64,000 nucleotides of DNA from JANNSX01 sp046348995 (GCA_046348995.1 JAXMDB010000007.1:186001-250000), one strand, 5' to 3'; shown: positions 50,928 to 59,845, counted from the stretch's first letter. Notes: generated from the sequence alone by a model not told the origin. A program made the numbers and translations.

Positions 50928-52274
50928 ATGCGATCAGGAAAGCCGGCGAACGGTATCGCGAAGGGCCGTTTGGCTGCGGGCGATCTCGCCGCGAACTTCT
51001 CCGATCTCCACCCGCCGCTCACCGAGCACGAGGCGAAAGTCGAAGCCGGACGCTGCTACTTCTGCCACGACGCGCCCTGCATGACGGCGTGCCCGACGAC
51101 GATCGACATTCCCCTCTTCATCCGCGAGATCCTGGCCGGAAACCCTAAGGGGGCTGCCAAGACGATCTTCGACCAGAACATCCTCGGCGGCATGTGCGCG
51201 CGCGTATGCCCGACGGAGACGCTGTGCGAGGAGGTCTGCGTCCGCGAGACGGCGGAAGGCAAGCCCGTGAAGATCGGCCACCTCCAGCGCTACGCGACCG
51301 ATACGGTCATGCGCTCGGGCGAGAAGCTCTACGGCCGTGCTCCCCGCACCGGCAAGTCGGCCGGTATCGTCGGCTCGGGTCCGGCGGGCCTCGCCTGCGC
51401 ACATCGCCTCGCCATGCGAGGTCACGACGTGACGATCTACGAGGCGCGTGCGAAGGCCGGCGGCCTCAACGAGCACGGCATTGCCGCCTACAAGGTCGTC
51501 GACAAGTTCGCCGAGCGTGAGATCGCCTTCCTCATGTCGATCGGCGGCATCACGATCAAGACCGGCAAGCCGCTCGGCGACGGGCTTACGCTCGAAGCTC
51601 TCACCAAGAAGCACGACGCAGTCTTTCTCGGCCTCGGCCTGTCAGGCGTCAACGCACTCGGCATCGAGGGCGAGGAGCTAAACGGTGTCGTCTCGGCAGT
51701 CGACTACATCGCCGAGCTTCGGCAAGCCAAGGATCTCACCAAGCTGCCGGTCGGACGCCGCGTCGTCGTGATCGGCGGCGGCATGACCGCGATCGATGCG
51801 GCCGTGCAGTCGCGCCTGCTCGGTGCGGAAGAGGTGACGATCCTCTACCGTCGCGGCCAGGAGCACATGAACGCCAGCCGCTACGAGCAGGATCTCGCGC
51901 AGACGAAGGGCGTGAAAATCCGCCACTGGGTGCGGCCGACGGCGATCCTCGGTGAGAAGGGCACGGTCACCGGCATTGCCTGCGAGCACACCGCACTCAA
52001 GGGCGGCAAGCTCGCCGGCACCGGCGAGATGTTCACGCTCGCCGCCGACATGGTCTTCAAGGCGATCGGCCAGACGTTCCAGACGGACCCGATCGGCAAG
52101 GCGCTGAAGCTCGACGGCGGCCGCATCAAGGTCGATGCCGAGCGCCGAACCTCGGTCAAAGGCATCTGGGCCGGCGGCGACTGCACGGCGGGAGGCGAAG
52201 ACCTGACCGTCACCGCCGTCGCCGACGGGCGGGATGCAGCAGAGAGCATGCATCGGACTCTACTGGGACGCTGA
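50928..52274 (+). CDS. preT: NAD-dependent dihydropyrimidine dehydrogenase subunit PreT-like oxidoreductase
   Basis: The 448-residue protein has an N-terminal Fe-S cluster domain (Cys in C-Y-F-C-H-D-A-P-C-M-T-A-C-P and M-C-A-R-V-C-P-T-E-T-L-C-E-E-V-C). Two dinucleotide-binding segments, G-I-V-G-S-G-P-A-G-L-A-C and V-V-I-G-G-G-M-T-A-I-D-A-A, follow. This is the GltD/PreT fold. With PreA it reduces uracil and thymine to dihydropyrimidines using NADH. The start at 50928 follows GGGAGAGG. The pairing with PreA two genes downstream decides against the glutamate synthase small subunit. Confidence 0.92.
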   Translation: MRSGKPANGIAKGRLAAGDLAANFSDLHPPLTEHEAKVEAGRCYFCHDAPCMTACPTTIDIPLFIREILAGNPKGAAKTIFDQNILGGMCARVCPTETLCEEVCVRETAEGKPVKIGHLQRYATDTVMRSGEKLYGRAPRTGKSAGIVGSGPAGLACAHRLAMRGHDVTIYEARAKAGGLNEHGIAAYKVVDKFAEREIAFLMSIGGITIKTGKPLGDGLTLEALTKKHDAVFLGLGLSGVNALGIEGEELNGVVSAVDYIAELRQAKDLTKLPVGRRVVVIGGGMTAIDAAVQSRLLGAEEVTILYRRGQEHMNASRYEQDLAQTKGVKIRHWVRPTAILGEKGTVTGIACEHTALKGGKLAGTGEMFTLAADMVFKAIGQTFQTDPIGKALKLDGGRIKVDAERRTSVKGIWAGGDCTAGGEDLTVTAVADGRDAAESMHRTLLGR

Positions 52275-52278
52275 TCAG

Positions 52279-52581
52279 ATGGCCCTCTGGCTCTTTCGAT
52301 TGCTGCTCCTGCTCGCGGTCCTCGTAAGTGCGATGATGATCTCGATGTGGGTCTTCGCCGCCTACATCATCTTTGCCGCGAGCGGCGCCGCCGATGCGGA
52401 GTCGCAGCGATGGACTCTCTCGGCGACCATCTTCCTCGTCGTTTCATCGGGACTCATTGCGCTCGGCGTCTACGGCATCGTCAGAGGCTGGAAGCTCAGC
52501 AAGGAGCAGCAGCTCGGTAAGGCCGCCAAGTGGGTTGGCATACCGATCCTGCTCCAACTCGCGGTGATGTTTCTGCTGTAG
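52279..52581 (+). CDS. Small integral membrane protein (100 aa), unknown function
   Basis: The product has 100 residues and three hydrophobic stretches: L-W-L-F-R-L-L-L-L-L-A-V-L-V (2-15) continuing to about 35, then about 48-67, and I-P-I-L-L-Q-L-A-V-M-F-L-L (88-100). The loop after the second helix has W-K-L-S-K-E-Q-Q. Its ATG lies 4 bp after the preT stop, so it is translated with preT and preA. I know no function; it might anchor or couple the PreTA complex to the membrane, which is speculation. Confidence 0.68.
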   Translation: MALWLFRLLLLLAVLVSAMMISMWVFAAYIIFAASGAADAESQRWTLSATIFLVVSSGLIALGVYGIVRGWKLSKEQQLGKAAKWVGIPILLQLAVMFLL

Positions 52582-52633
52582 CAGCACAAGACGGACTGGC
52601 GGCGACGCCAAGCTACTAACGACGGAGGCCCAC

Positions 52634-53941
52634 GTGCCAGACATTCGCAGCAACTTTCTCGGCATCAAGACGCCGAACCCGTTCTGGCTCGCCTCGGCAC
52701 CGCCAACCGATAAGGAATACAACGTCGTCCGCGCCTTCAAGGCCGGCTGGGGCGGCGTCGTCTGGAAGACGCTTGGCGAGGATCCGCCGATCGTCAACGT
52801 GAGCGGCCCGCGCTACGGCGCCGTACACGGTCCCGACCGCTGGCTGATGGGCTTGAACAACATCGAGCTCATCACCGACCGGCCCCTCGAGGTGAACCTG
52901 CAGGAGATCAAGGCCGTCAAGAAAGCGTGGCCGGATCGCGGGATCATCGTCTCGCTGATGGTGCCGTGCGAGGAGAAGAACTGGAAATCCATCGTGCCGA
53001 GGGTCGAGGCGACCGGCGCCGACGGCATCGAGCTCAATTTCGGCTGCCCGCACGGCATGTCCGAGCGCGGCATGGGTTCCGCCGTCGGCCAAGTGCCCGA
53101 GTACATCGAGATGGTGGCGCGCTGGTGCAAGCAGGCGACGCGCATGCCGGTGATCGTCAAGCTCACGCCCAATATCACCGACATCCGCTACCCGGCGCGG
53201 GCCGCCAAGAAAGGTGGAGCCGACGCCGTCTCTCTCATCAACACGATCAGCTCGATCGTGTCGGTCAACCTCGACACCATGTCGCCCGAGCCCTCGATCG
53301 ACGGCAAGGGCTCGCACGGCGGCTATTGCGGCCCGGCGGTGAAGCCGATCGCCCTCAACATGGTGGCCGAGATCGCCCGCGATCGCGAGACGGCGGATCT
53401 GCCGATCTCCGGCATCGGCGGCGTGACGACCTGGCGGGATGCAGCCGAATTCCTGGCGCTCGGCGCACATAATGTGCAGGTCTGCACGGCCGCGATGACC
53501 TACGGCTTCAAGATTGTGCAGGAGATGATCTCGGGCCTCACCAACTGGATGGCGACAAGCAACTACACCCGTCTCGACCAATTCATCGGCCGCGCGGTGC
53601 CCAACGTGACCGACTGGCAGTATCTCAATCTCAACTACGTCGCCAAGGCACGCATCGACCAGGATCTCTGCATCAAGTGCGGCCGCTGCCACATCGTCTG
53701 CGAGGACACCTCGCATCAGGCGATCACGGCGATGGTCGATGGCAAGCGCCACTTCGAGGTCATCGACGCCGAATGCGTCGGCTGCAATCTGTGCGTCAGC
53801 GTCTGCCCGGTCGAGAGCTGCATCACCATGGAGCCGATGGCGAAGGGCGTCGATCCGCGCACCAAGCGCAAGATCAACCCGAAGTATGCGAACTGGACGA
53901 CGCACCCGAACAACCCGGCCCGCAAGGACGCCGCGGAGTAG
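52634..53941 (+). CDS. preA: NAD-dependent dihydropyrimidine dehydrogenase subunit PreA
   Basis: A 435-residue protein: a dihydroorotate-dehydrogenase-like FMN barrel (1-330), with F-G-C-P-H-G-M-S-E-R-G-M-G around the active-site loop. A C-terminal ferredoxin domain with two 4Fe-4S motifs, C-I-K-C-G-R-C-H-I-V-C and C-V-G-C-N-L-C-V-S-V-C-P, completes it. The GTG start at 52634 has GGAGG upstream. It catalyses the first, reductive step of pyrimidine degradation together with PreT. The M20 amidohydrolase follows. Confidence 0.95.
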   Translation: MPDIRSNFLGIKTPNPFWLASAPPTDKEYNVVRAFKAGWGGVVWKTLGEDPPIVNVSGPRYGAVHGPDRWLMGLNNIELITDRPLEVNLQEIKAVKKAWPDRGIIVSLMVPCEEKNWKSIVPRVEATGADGIELNFGCPHGMSERGMGSAVGQVPEYIEMVARWCKQATRMPVIVKLTPNITDIRYPARAAKKGGADAVSLINTISSIVSVNLDTMSPEPSIDGKGSHGGYCGPAVKPIALNMVAEIARDRETADLPISGIGGVTTWRDAAEFLALGAHNVQVCTAAMTYGFKIVQEMISGLTNWMATSNYTRLDQFIGRAVPNVTDWQYLNLNYVAKARIDQDLCIKCGRCHIVCEDTSHQAITAMVDGKRHFEVIDAECVGCNLCVSVCPVESCITMEPMAKGVDPRTKRKINPKYANWTTHPNNPARKDAAE

Positions 53942-53997
53942 CGGGCCGCGGGCAGGTGCGCTAGATCATGGACGACCGCTGACAACAGGGACGCCCC

Positions 53998-55170
53998 ATG
54001 GCCAACGATCTCATCGACGACGACATCGCCAAGCGCATGATCGCGCTGCGCCGCGATCTGCATCGGCGCCCCGAGCTCTCCAACGATGAGCACGAAACGC
54101 AGAAAACCATTCGCGCCCGGCTCGAGGCGGCGGGCTTCAGCGGCATCCAGGATATCGCCGGCACGGGCCTGATGCTCGACATCGTCGGCGCCGGCGGGCC
54201 GTCCAATCGCAAGGTCGCGATCCGCGCCGACATCGACGCGCTGCCGATCGAGGAGACGAGCGGCGTGCCGTTCACCTCGGAGAAACCGGGCCTGATGCAC
54301 GCCTGCGGCCACGACGCCCACACCTCGATGGTCTACGCGACGGCGCTCGCCCTCGCAAAGAACAAGGATCGCTTCCGCGGCACCGTTCGCCTCATCTTCC
54401 AGCCGGCCGAGGAAGCCGAGCCCTTGGGCGGCCGGCGCGTCGTCGAGGGTGGCCTCATCGACGATGTCGACGGCGTGATCGGCATCCATGTCGATCCCGG
54501 TCTCGAGACGGGCAAGATCGCGGTGGCCGCCGGCACCTATACGCTCGCCTGCGATACCTTCGACATCACCGTCACCGGCAAGGGCTCGCATGCGGCGATG
54601 CCAGAGCAGGGCGTCGATGCGCTGTCGGTCGCGATCACGATTGCCCAGCAGCTCGGTCAGATCGTCACGCGCGAGCGCAACGCCTATGCGCCGCTCGTCG
54701 TCGCAACGACGATGCTGCATGCCGGCACCGCGCACAACATCCTGCCGGGTACGGCCAAGATGGCCGGCACCATTCGCTCGGGGTCCGAGGAGATGCGCCA
54801 GCTCGCGCATCGGCGGATCAAGGAGATCGCGGAAGCCGCAGCCCTCATGCACCGGGCGACCGTCGAGGTCAGATGCGATCGCGGCGATGTCGCCGTCAAC
54901 AATCATCCGGAGATGGTCGATCTCATTCGCCGGGCAGGCAACGCCGCGGGCGGCGACGGCACGGTTCAGAACCTCCCCGGCTGGACGCCCGGCGACGACT
55001 TCGGCTTCTACTCGGAGAAGAAGCCCGGCGTGTATTTCCGTCTCGGCATCCGCAACGAGCAGTTGGGCTCGACCTATCCGCTGCACCATCCTTCGTTCCG
55101 GCTCGACGAGGCGGCGATGCCGCTGGGAGCGCGCACGATGGCAGAGGCGGCGTTGCGGTTTTTGGAGTAG
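53998..55170 (+). CDS. M20 family metal-dependent amidohydrolase
   Basis: The 390-residue protein has the M20D amidohydrolase pattern: R-R-D-L-H-R-R-P-E-L-S near 18, I-R-A-D-I-D-A-L-P-I near 75-84, H-A-C-G-H-D-A-H-T-S (C103, H105) and Q-P-A-E-E-A-E-P. Such enzymes hydrolyse N-acyl or carbamoyl amino acids and related amides. After preTA a carbamoyl-beta-alanine-type substrate would fit, but beta-ureidopropionases of family M20 usually look different (HyuC-like), so this is not concluded. Its TAG stop is part of a family A palindrome. Confidence 0.9.
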   Translation: MANDLIDDDIAKRMIALRRDLHRRPELSNDEHETQKTIRARLEAAGFSGIQDIAGTGLMLDIVGAGGPSNRKVAIRADIDALPIEETSGVPFTSEKPGLMHACGHDAHTSMVYATALALAKNKDRFRGTVRLIFQPAEEAEPLGGRRVVEGGLIDDVDGVIGIHVDPGLETGKIAVAAGTYTLACDTFDITVTGKGSHAAMPEQGVDALSVAITIAQQLGQIVTRERNAYAPLVVATTMLHAGTAHNILPGTAKMAGTIRSGSEEMRQLAHRRIKEIAEAAALMHRATVEVRCDRGDVAVNNHPEMVDLIRRAGNAAGGDGTVQNLPGWTPGDDFGFYSEKKPGVYFRLGIRNEQLGSTYPLHHPSFRLDEAAMPLGARTMAEAALRFLE

Positions 55171-55178
55171 GTTGGTGC
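55167..55178. repeat. Left half of family A repeat, copy 3
   Basis: GTAGGTTGGTGC overlaps the TAG stop of the M20 gene and lies directly before the left end of the IS element. It is the outer left arm of the family A palindrome whose right arm is at 56199-56213. Confidence 0.75.
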
Positions 55179-56198
55179 TGTGATGTTACAGGAGGTTGTC
55201 CATTCGGTTCGGTCCGAGAGACGAGGTTGCGAGACTTCAGCGATCACCGAGGAGAGCCGAATGGACGTCCCAAGAATGCCCGCCTGACGCCGCGAGGTCG
55301 AGGAGATGGTGCGCGCCGTCGTGGAGCAGGGATTGACCCCAGCCCAGGCGCGCGCGCCCGCTATGACCACCGCCAAGACCGTCAGGACGTGGGTGGATCG
55401 CTATCGCAAGCAGGGCGTCACCGGCCTCCGCGACCGATCCAGCAGACCACTCGTCGCCGCGCCGGACCCCGGCCGCCATATGCCGGCGCCGAAACCCTAC
55501 GTCGGCAGCGCACACGCAATGCCATATCGCCTCCGCGCTCGGTCTGTCGCTGGCGACCGTCTCTCGTCTCATGGCAGCACGCGCCTCGGCCGCTCGCCGC
55601 GATCGAGCCGACTGAGCCCCGACCTCGCTACGAGCGCGAAACGCCCGGCGAGCTCATTCACATCGATATCAAAAAGCTCGGTAAATTCTGGAAAACCGGC
55701 TTCCGTATCACCGGCCGCAAGACCGGTCACAAGCGCAGCGACGGCGCCGGCTACGAGTTCGCTCACGTCGCCATCGACGATCACTCGCGCATCGCACGCA
55801 TCGATCTGCTACCCGACGAGCGAAAGGAAAGCGCCGTCCTCTGCCTCGAAAGAACCGTCGCCTATTTCGAGCGCCTCGGCATCCGCGTCGAACGTGTCAG
55901 CCGACAACGGCTCGTGCTACCGGTCGAGAGCCTTCGCCAATGCCTGCCGCGCACTCGGCATCCGGCACATCATGACAAAGCCCTATACGCCGCAAACCAA
56001 CGGCAAAGCCGCGCTTCATCCAAACCGCGCTGCGCGAATGGGCCTACGCTACCGCTTTCGAAACCTCAGACGAGCGCAAGGCCGCACTGCCGGAATGGCT
56101 GCATCGCTACAACTGGCACAGACCACATGCCAGCCTCGACAAAAAACCACCCATCAGCCGAATCCGACTGACCCAGGACAACCTCTTGCAACTCCACA
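55179..56198 (+). mobile_element. IS481-family insertion sequence, degraded (about 1020 bp)
   Basis: The ends form 23-bp terminal inverted repeats (55179-55201 and 56176-56198), matching at 19 of 23 positions, both starting TGTG and ending in GAGGTTGTCC. Length and transposase are those of the IS481 family. No clear target duplication is visible at the junctions. The element interrupts a family A repeat. Confidence 0.85.
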
Positions 56199-56203
56199 GC
56201 TAA
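55261..56203 (+). pseudogene. Frameshifted IS481-family transposase
   Basis: Family sequence is spread over all three frames. The helix-turn-helix part (E-M-V-R-A-V-V-E-Q-G-L-T-P-A-Q-A, T-V-R-T-W-V-D-R-Y-R) starts near 55306. The first catalytic part (E-L-I-H-I-D-I-K-K-L-G-K-F, V-A-I-D-D-H-S-R-I) is in another frame from about 55636. S-A-D-N-G-S-C-Y and P-Y-T-P-Q-T-N-G-K-A return to the first frame. The tail W-L-H-R-Y-N-W-H-R-P-H ending at TAA 56201-56203 is in the third. The expected Glu after N-G-K-A is lost by an apparent 2-bp deletion near 56009. Transposition is therefore not possible without help from elsewhere. Confidence 0.9.
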
Positions 56204-56213
56204 CCCAACCTAC
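56199..56213. repeat. Right half of family A repeat, copy 3
   Basis: GCTAACCCAACCTAC adjoins the right IS end and contributes the stop codon of the GFA gene (56210-56212). It is the complement of the family A opening sequence GTAGGTTGGGTTAGC. Confidence 0.8.
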
Positions 56214-56614
56214 GCGAGATGCTGCATGCCGTCCGCATCGAGACCGCCGAGCCAGTCGTGGCGGCTGCGCTCGTAGACGGATACCTTCGGCGAGGGGAAG
56301 TGCGGATCGGCGAACGCGCCGACGGCGACGGCGATGACATCGGGGAAACCGGACAGCTCCCAGTACACGGTCGAGCCGCACTCGGGGCAGAAGTGGAACG
56401 TCACCGTATTGCCGCTGTCAGCTTTGCGAGTGAAGGCTTTCGATTGGCCTGAGGCGACGCTGACAGTCTCGCGCGGAAATCGCGCCTGCATCCCGAACAC
56501 GCTCCCCGTCCGCTTCTGGCAGTCGAGGCAATGGCAGATCGAGATGCGCACGGGCTCGCCAAGACAGCGGACCTGCAGCCTGCCGCAGGCGCAGGTGGCG
56601 GTTCTTTCCGTCAT
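56210..56614 (-). CDS. GFA/CENP-V family glutathione-dependent protein
   Basis: The 134-residue protein has the zinc-binding pattern of GFA proteins: C-A-C-G-R-L near 8-13, C-H-C-L-D-C-Q-K-R-T-G-S near 27-38 and F-C-P-E-C-G-S-T-V near 75-83. The family is named for glutathione-dependent formaldehyde activation, though the enzymatic evidence is disputed. The start at 56614 follows common family length; an ATG 21 bases upstream is less likely. The stop lies in the family A repeat. It lies 17 bp downstream of the MttB-family gene, which may release methyl or formaldehyde units. Confidence 0.88.
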   Translation of the reverse strand: MTERTATCACGRLQVRCLGEPVRISICHCLDCQKRTGSVFGMQARFPRETVSVASGQSKAFTRKADSGNTVTFHFCPECGSTVYWELSGFPDVIAVAVGAFADPHFPSPKVSVYERSRHDWLGGLDADGMQHLA

Positions 56615-56631
56615 AGGGTTCTCCGCGCCTC

Positions 56632-58209
56632 TCAAAAATCCGTCGGCGCGCCGCCTTCGCGCTTGCGCCGCTCGACGAACGCCTCCAGCTCCTCCTTGAT
56701 TGCGGGATCCATCGGCGGGGGCTCGAATTCGGCGAGGATCTGCTTCCAGATTTTCATGGCGCGCTCGGGCGTCTGCACGGCACCCGCCTCCTCCCAGGCC
56801 TTGTAGTTGCGCCAGTCGGAGAGGAAGGGCGAGTAGAACGCGGTCGTGTAGCGCGACTGGGTGTGAGCAGCGCCGAAGAAATGTCCCGACGGCCCGACCT
56901 CACGGATGGCGTCGAAGGCAAGATCGTCCGGCGTCATCGGCACCGGTTCCATGTAGTGGATGATATTCTGGAGCGTTTCGCAGTCCATCACGAACTTCTC
57001 GTAGGAGGCGCACAGGCCACCCTCGAGCCAGCCCGCCGCGTGATAGACGATGTTGGTGCGCGCCGCGACGCAGGCCCAGAGTGAGAACATGCTCTCCCAC
57101 ATCGCCTGGGCATCGGGCGCGTTCGCCGCACAAGCGTTGGAGGCGCGCAGCGGCAAGTTGTAGAACCGCGCCATCTGCCCCGAGAGTTGCGTCGCGCGCA
57201 TGTACTCGGGCGTGCCGAAGGCCGGCGCGCCGGACTTCATGTCGACATTCGAGGTGTAGGAGCCGTAGACGATCGGTAGACCCGGCCTGATCACCTGCAA
57301 CAGCGCCAGCGCGGCGAGCGCCTCCGCCGTTTGCTGCACGACCGCGCCAGCCACCGTCACCGGCGCCATGGCACCCGACAGCGTGAACGGCGTGACGATC
57401 ACCGCCTGTCCCTTGCGTGCCAGCCGCATCGCGCCGTCGAGCATCGGCCAGTCGTGCTTCAACGGCGATGAAGAATTGATGTTGGTGTACATCCGCGGCT
57501 TGGCAGCGAACTCCTCGTGCGTGAGCCCGCCCGCGATCCTTATCATCTCCATCACATCCTCGACGCGCTCGACGCCGAGCGAGTAGGCGTGACAGACTTT
57601 GTCGGTCAGCGTCAGCTTGTCGTAGAGGCAGTCCAGATGGCGGACGGACGCGTGCACGTCGACGGGCTCGACGGGATAGCCACCCGCCAGATGGATGCAG
57701 TTGAAATACTGCGTCAGCTTTATGAGGTCCCGGTAATCCTCCCGGCAGCCGACGCGGCGACCGCGCTCCAGGTTCGACGAATTCGGCGGCGAGGAGACGT
57801 TGACGAACAACATGTGCTTGCCGCCGACCGTCACCGTGCGCTCGGGATTGCGCGGCGTGATCATGAACTCAGGAGGAGCTTTCGCGAGTTGGTCCATCAC
57901 GAACTTGCGGCCCATGCGGACACGCCCGCCGCCATTCGCGACATCGGCGACCTTCTCGCAGCCGGCCGCGACGAGAATGCGCGTCGCCTCCTCGTGCAGG
58001 AAATCGATGCCGATCTCTTCCAGGACCCGCATGGCGGAGTCGTGGATCATCTCGACACCTTCCTGCGAGATCGGCTCGGTCGGCCGATCCGGATTGATCG
58101 GCAGCTTCCATGCGATCTGATTGATGGCGGTGCCACCCGTGCGCGCGCCACGCCGCGCATTGCGGCCCCCACGGGTCCGGCCTGGGCCTTGCTCTGCCGT
58201 ATCGCTCAT
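56632..58209 (-). CDS. MttB superfamily (trimethylamine methyltransferase-like) protein, non-pyrrolysine
   Basis: A 525-residue member of the MttB superfamily with a full TIM-barrel-like length. Typical stretches include N-I-N-S-S-S-P-L-K-H-D, T-P-F-T-L-S-G-A-M-A-P-V-T and A-G-W-L-E-G-G-L. The reading frame has no internal TAG, so there is no pyrrolysine site. The better-known non-Pyl relatives demethylate glycine betaine or other quaternary amines through a corrinoid protein. I see no corrinoid-binding protein gene in the window. The start at 58209 gives a basic N-terminus (R-G-G-R-N-A-R-R-G-A-R). The GFA gene follows on the same strand. Confidence 0.9.
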   Translation of the reverse strand: MSDTAEQGPGRTRGGRNARRGARTGGTAINQIAWKLPINPDRPTEPISQEGVEMIHDSAMRVLEEIGIDFLHEEATRILVAAGCEKVADVANGGGRVRMGRKFVMDQLAKAPPEFMITPRNPERTVTVGGKHMLFVNVSSPPNSSNLERGRRVGCREDYRDLIKLTQYFNCIHLAGGYPVEPVDVHASVRHLDCLYDKLTLTDKVCHAYSLGVERVEDVMEMIRIAGGLTHEEFAAKPRMYTNINSSSPLKHDWPMLDGAMRLARKGQAVIVTPFTLSGAMAPVTVAGAVVQQTAEALAALALLQVIRPGLPIVYGSYTSNVDMKSGAPAFGTPEYMRATQLSGQMARFYNLPLRASNACAANAPDAQAMWESMFSLWACVAARTNIVYHAAGWLEGGLCASYEKFVMDCETLQNIIHYMEPVPMTPDDLAFDAIREVGPSGHFFGAAHTQSRYTTAFYSPFLSDWRNYKAWEEAGAVQTPERAMKIWKQILAEFEPPPMDPAIKEELEAFVERRKREGGAPTDF

Positions 58210-58303
58210 GGTCGCCCTCGAAGCTGTTTTTGCGTCAGCCCTGCTATAGCCCGCCCGTCGGGCGAGCGCCAACCTGGATGCGCCATCTCGCGCCGCGCGA
58301 AGC

Positions 58304-58921
58304 TCAACGCGAGATCGCGACGGCTGCGGCCGCAGCTGCCATCATGGTGCCGGTGCCGCGGTTGAGCGCCCGGATCGCGTGGGGAGACCGGAAGAGCGCA
58401 CGAGCGCGCGCGGCGGCGATCGCGTAGGCAGCGAGAATGGGCGTAATGACGAGGACGATGACGGCCGTAATCTCGAGCACGCCCATGAGATCGAGCCGCT
58501 CGAGGTCGACGATCGTCGGCAGTAGCGCCATGAAGAAGACGATCGGCTTCGGATTGCCGACAGTCAGCGAATAGCTCGTGAGGAACAGCCGCCATCCTCG
58601 TTCGGACGCGCGGGGCGCGCCGGCCTCGGCGACCGCAACCGGTGCCGTCCAGAGCTTGTAGGCGAGGTAGAGCAGGTAGAGAGCGCCCGCATATTTGATG
58701 ACGATCAGCACGCCCGCATGCGCCTGCGCGATCGCGGCAAGCCCGAAGGCCGCGACCCAGAACAGTGTCAGGTCGCCCAGGATGAAGCCGAGGATGAACG
58801 GCGCCAGTCCCGACAAGCCGTTGCCGAGCGCACGCGCCACGATGGCGGCGATGCCGGGGCCCGGCGAGGCGACAGCCATCGCATAGGCCGCGGCGAAGAT
58901 CAGCAATCCTGCGAGTGTCAT
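58304..58921 (-). CDS. LysE-family translocator
   Basis: The 205-residue protein has six hydrophobic segments and the LysE/RhtB opening (A-M-A-V-A-S-P-G-P-G near 15-24). N-P-K-P-I-V-F-F near 122-130 is the second typical site. It would export amino acids or related solutes across the inner membrane. It lies between the SDR and MttB-family genes, all on the minus strand, 15 bp from the SDR stop. Confidence 0.9.
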   Translation of the reverse strand: MTLAGLLIFAAAYAMAVASPGPGIAAIVARALGNGLSGLAPFILGFILGDLTLFWVAAFGLAAIAQAHAGVLIVIKYAGALYLLYLAYKLWTAPVAVAEAGAPRASERGWRLFLTSYSLTVGNPKPIVFFMALLPTIVDLERLDLMGVLEITAVIVLVITPILAAYAIAAARARALFRSPHAIRALNRGTGTMMAAAAAAVAISR

Positions 58922-58936
58922 CCGGAATATCCTCGA

Positions 58937-59704
58937 TCAGCGCACGTAGCTCGCGCCGTTGACGTCGAAAGTCGCGCCTGTCAGATGCCGGACGTGATCG
59001 GAGCAGAGAAAGGCGGTCAGCGCGCCGATCTCCTCGGGCCGAGCCATCGTACCGAGCGGGATCTCACCGAGGATCCGCTTCATATCGGCCTCCGTCGCGC
59101 CTTCATACGCCATGTCGGTATCCGTGAAGCCCGGTGCGATCGAGAAGGCGAGCACATTCTCCTTGCCGTACTGGCGCGCGATGGTCTTCGTCATGGCGAC
59201 GAGGCCTGCCTTGGAGGCCGCATAGGACCATCCGGTCGCGACCTCGCCGCGGTGCGCCGCCCGGCTCGCAACGTTGATGATGCGTCCGCCACCGTGCTCT
59301 CGGAAATGCAGGATGGCGGCGCGCGAGAGATCGGCAGCGGCCTGGAGGTTGACCTGAAGGACGCGGCTCCAGGTTGCGTGCCATTTCGTGATCGGCTCTT
59401 CGATGGCGACGCCGTCGGCGATACCGGCGTTGTTAACGAGCGTATCGATCTTCGGAGCAGCCGCGAGCGCCGCCTCCCAGAGGCCTGCTGCGGCACTCGG
59501 GTCCGCGAGATCGGCCCCCAGCAGCGTGGTCTTGCCCTTGCCGACCGCTGCGACCTTCGCCGCCACGGCCTCGGCCTTGGCTCGGTTGTGCGCGTAGTGC
59601 ACGAGCACATGCGCTCCGGCAGCGGCCAAGCTCTCGACCATGGCCGCGCCGATGCCCCGCGAGCCGCCCGTCACGAGGATGGTCTTGCCGGTAAGGTCGA
59701 TCAT
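58937..59704 (-). CDS. Short-chain dehydrogenase/reductase
   Basis: The 255-residue SDR has the cofactor motif V-T-G-G-S-R-G-I-G (10-18), N-N-A-G and the catalytic Tyr/Lys pair in G-W-S-Y-A-A-S-K-A-G. The C-terminal A-T-F-D-V-N-G-A-S-Y is typical. The start at 59704 has AGAGGAG upstream. Substrate unknown. It is divergent from the BHMT-like gene, with two perfect hairpins in the gap. Confidence 0.92.
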   Translation of the reverse strand: MIDLTGKTILVTGGSRGIGAAMVESLAAAGAHVLVHYAHNRAKAEAVAAKVAAVGKGKTTLLGADLADPSAAAGLWEAALAAAPKIDTLVNNAGIADGVAIEEPITKWHATWSRVLQVNLQAAADLSRAAILHFREHGGGRIINVASRAAHRGEVATGWSYAASKAGLVAMTKTIARQYGKENVLAFSIAPGFTDTDMAYEGATEADMKRILGEIPLGTMARPEEIGALTAFLCSDHVRHLTGATFDVNGASYVR

Positions 59705-59722
59705 GAAATGCTCCTCTAGCCT

Positions 59723-59789
59723 GTCGCATGGCTCCTGTTCTTGCATGCGACCGGCCGACCGCCAAGACCTGCGCCTTTCGCGCGGTCGG
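59723..59789. promoter_or_regulatory. Two perfect hairpins in the SDR/BHMT divergent region
   Basis: GTCGCATG (59723-59730) pairs with CATGCGAC (59744-59751), and CCGACCGC (59755-59762) pairs with GCGGTCGG (59782-59789). Two 8-bp perfect inverted repeats stand next to one another, upstream of the BHMT-like gene. They could be operator sites or an RNA leader structure; they match no riboswitch I know. Confidence 0.45.
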
Positions 59790-59845
59790 CTCCCGTGCTA
59801 GAGCCCAAATCAACGATGGTCACTCTGCAAGGAGGACGAAACATC

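Noticed and set aside
55179..56198. Functional IS481 transposase by programmed frameshifting
   Set aside because: Several separate shifts in three frames and loss of the catalytic Glu point to decay; programmed shifting would need a single slippery site.
56632..58209. Pyrrolysine-type trimethylamine methyltransferase
   Set aside because: The frame contains no in-frame TAG and no pyl genes are seen, so it is the non-Pyl branch.
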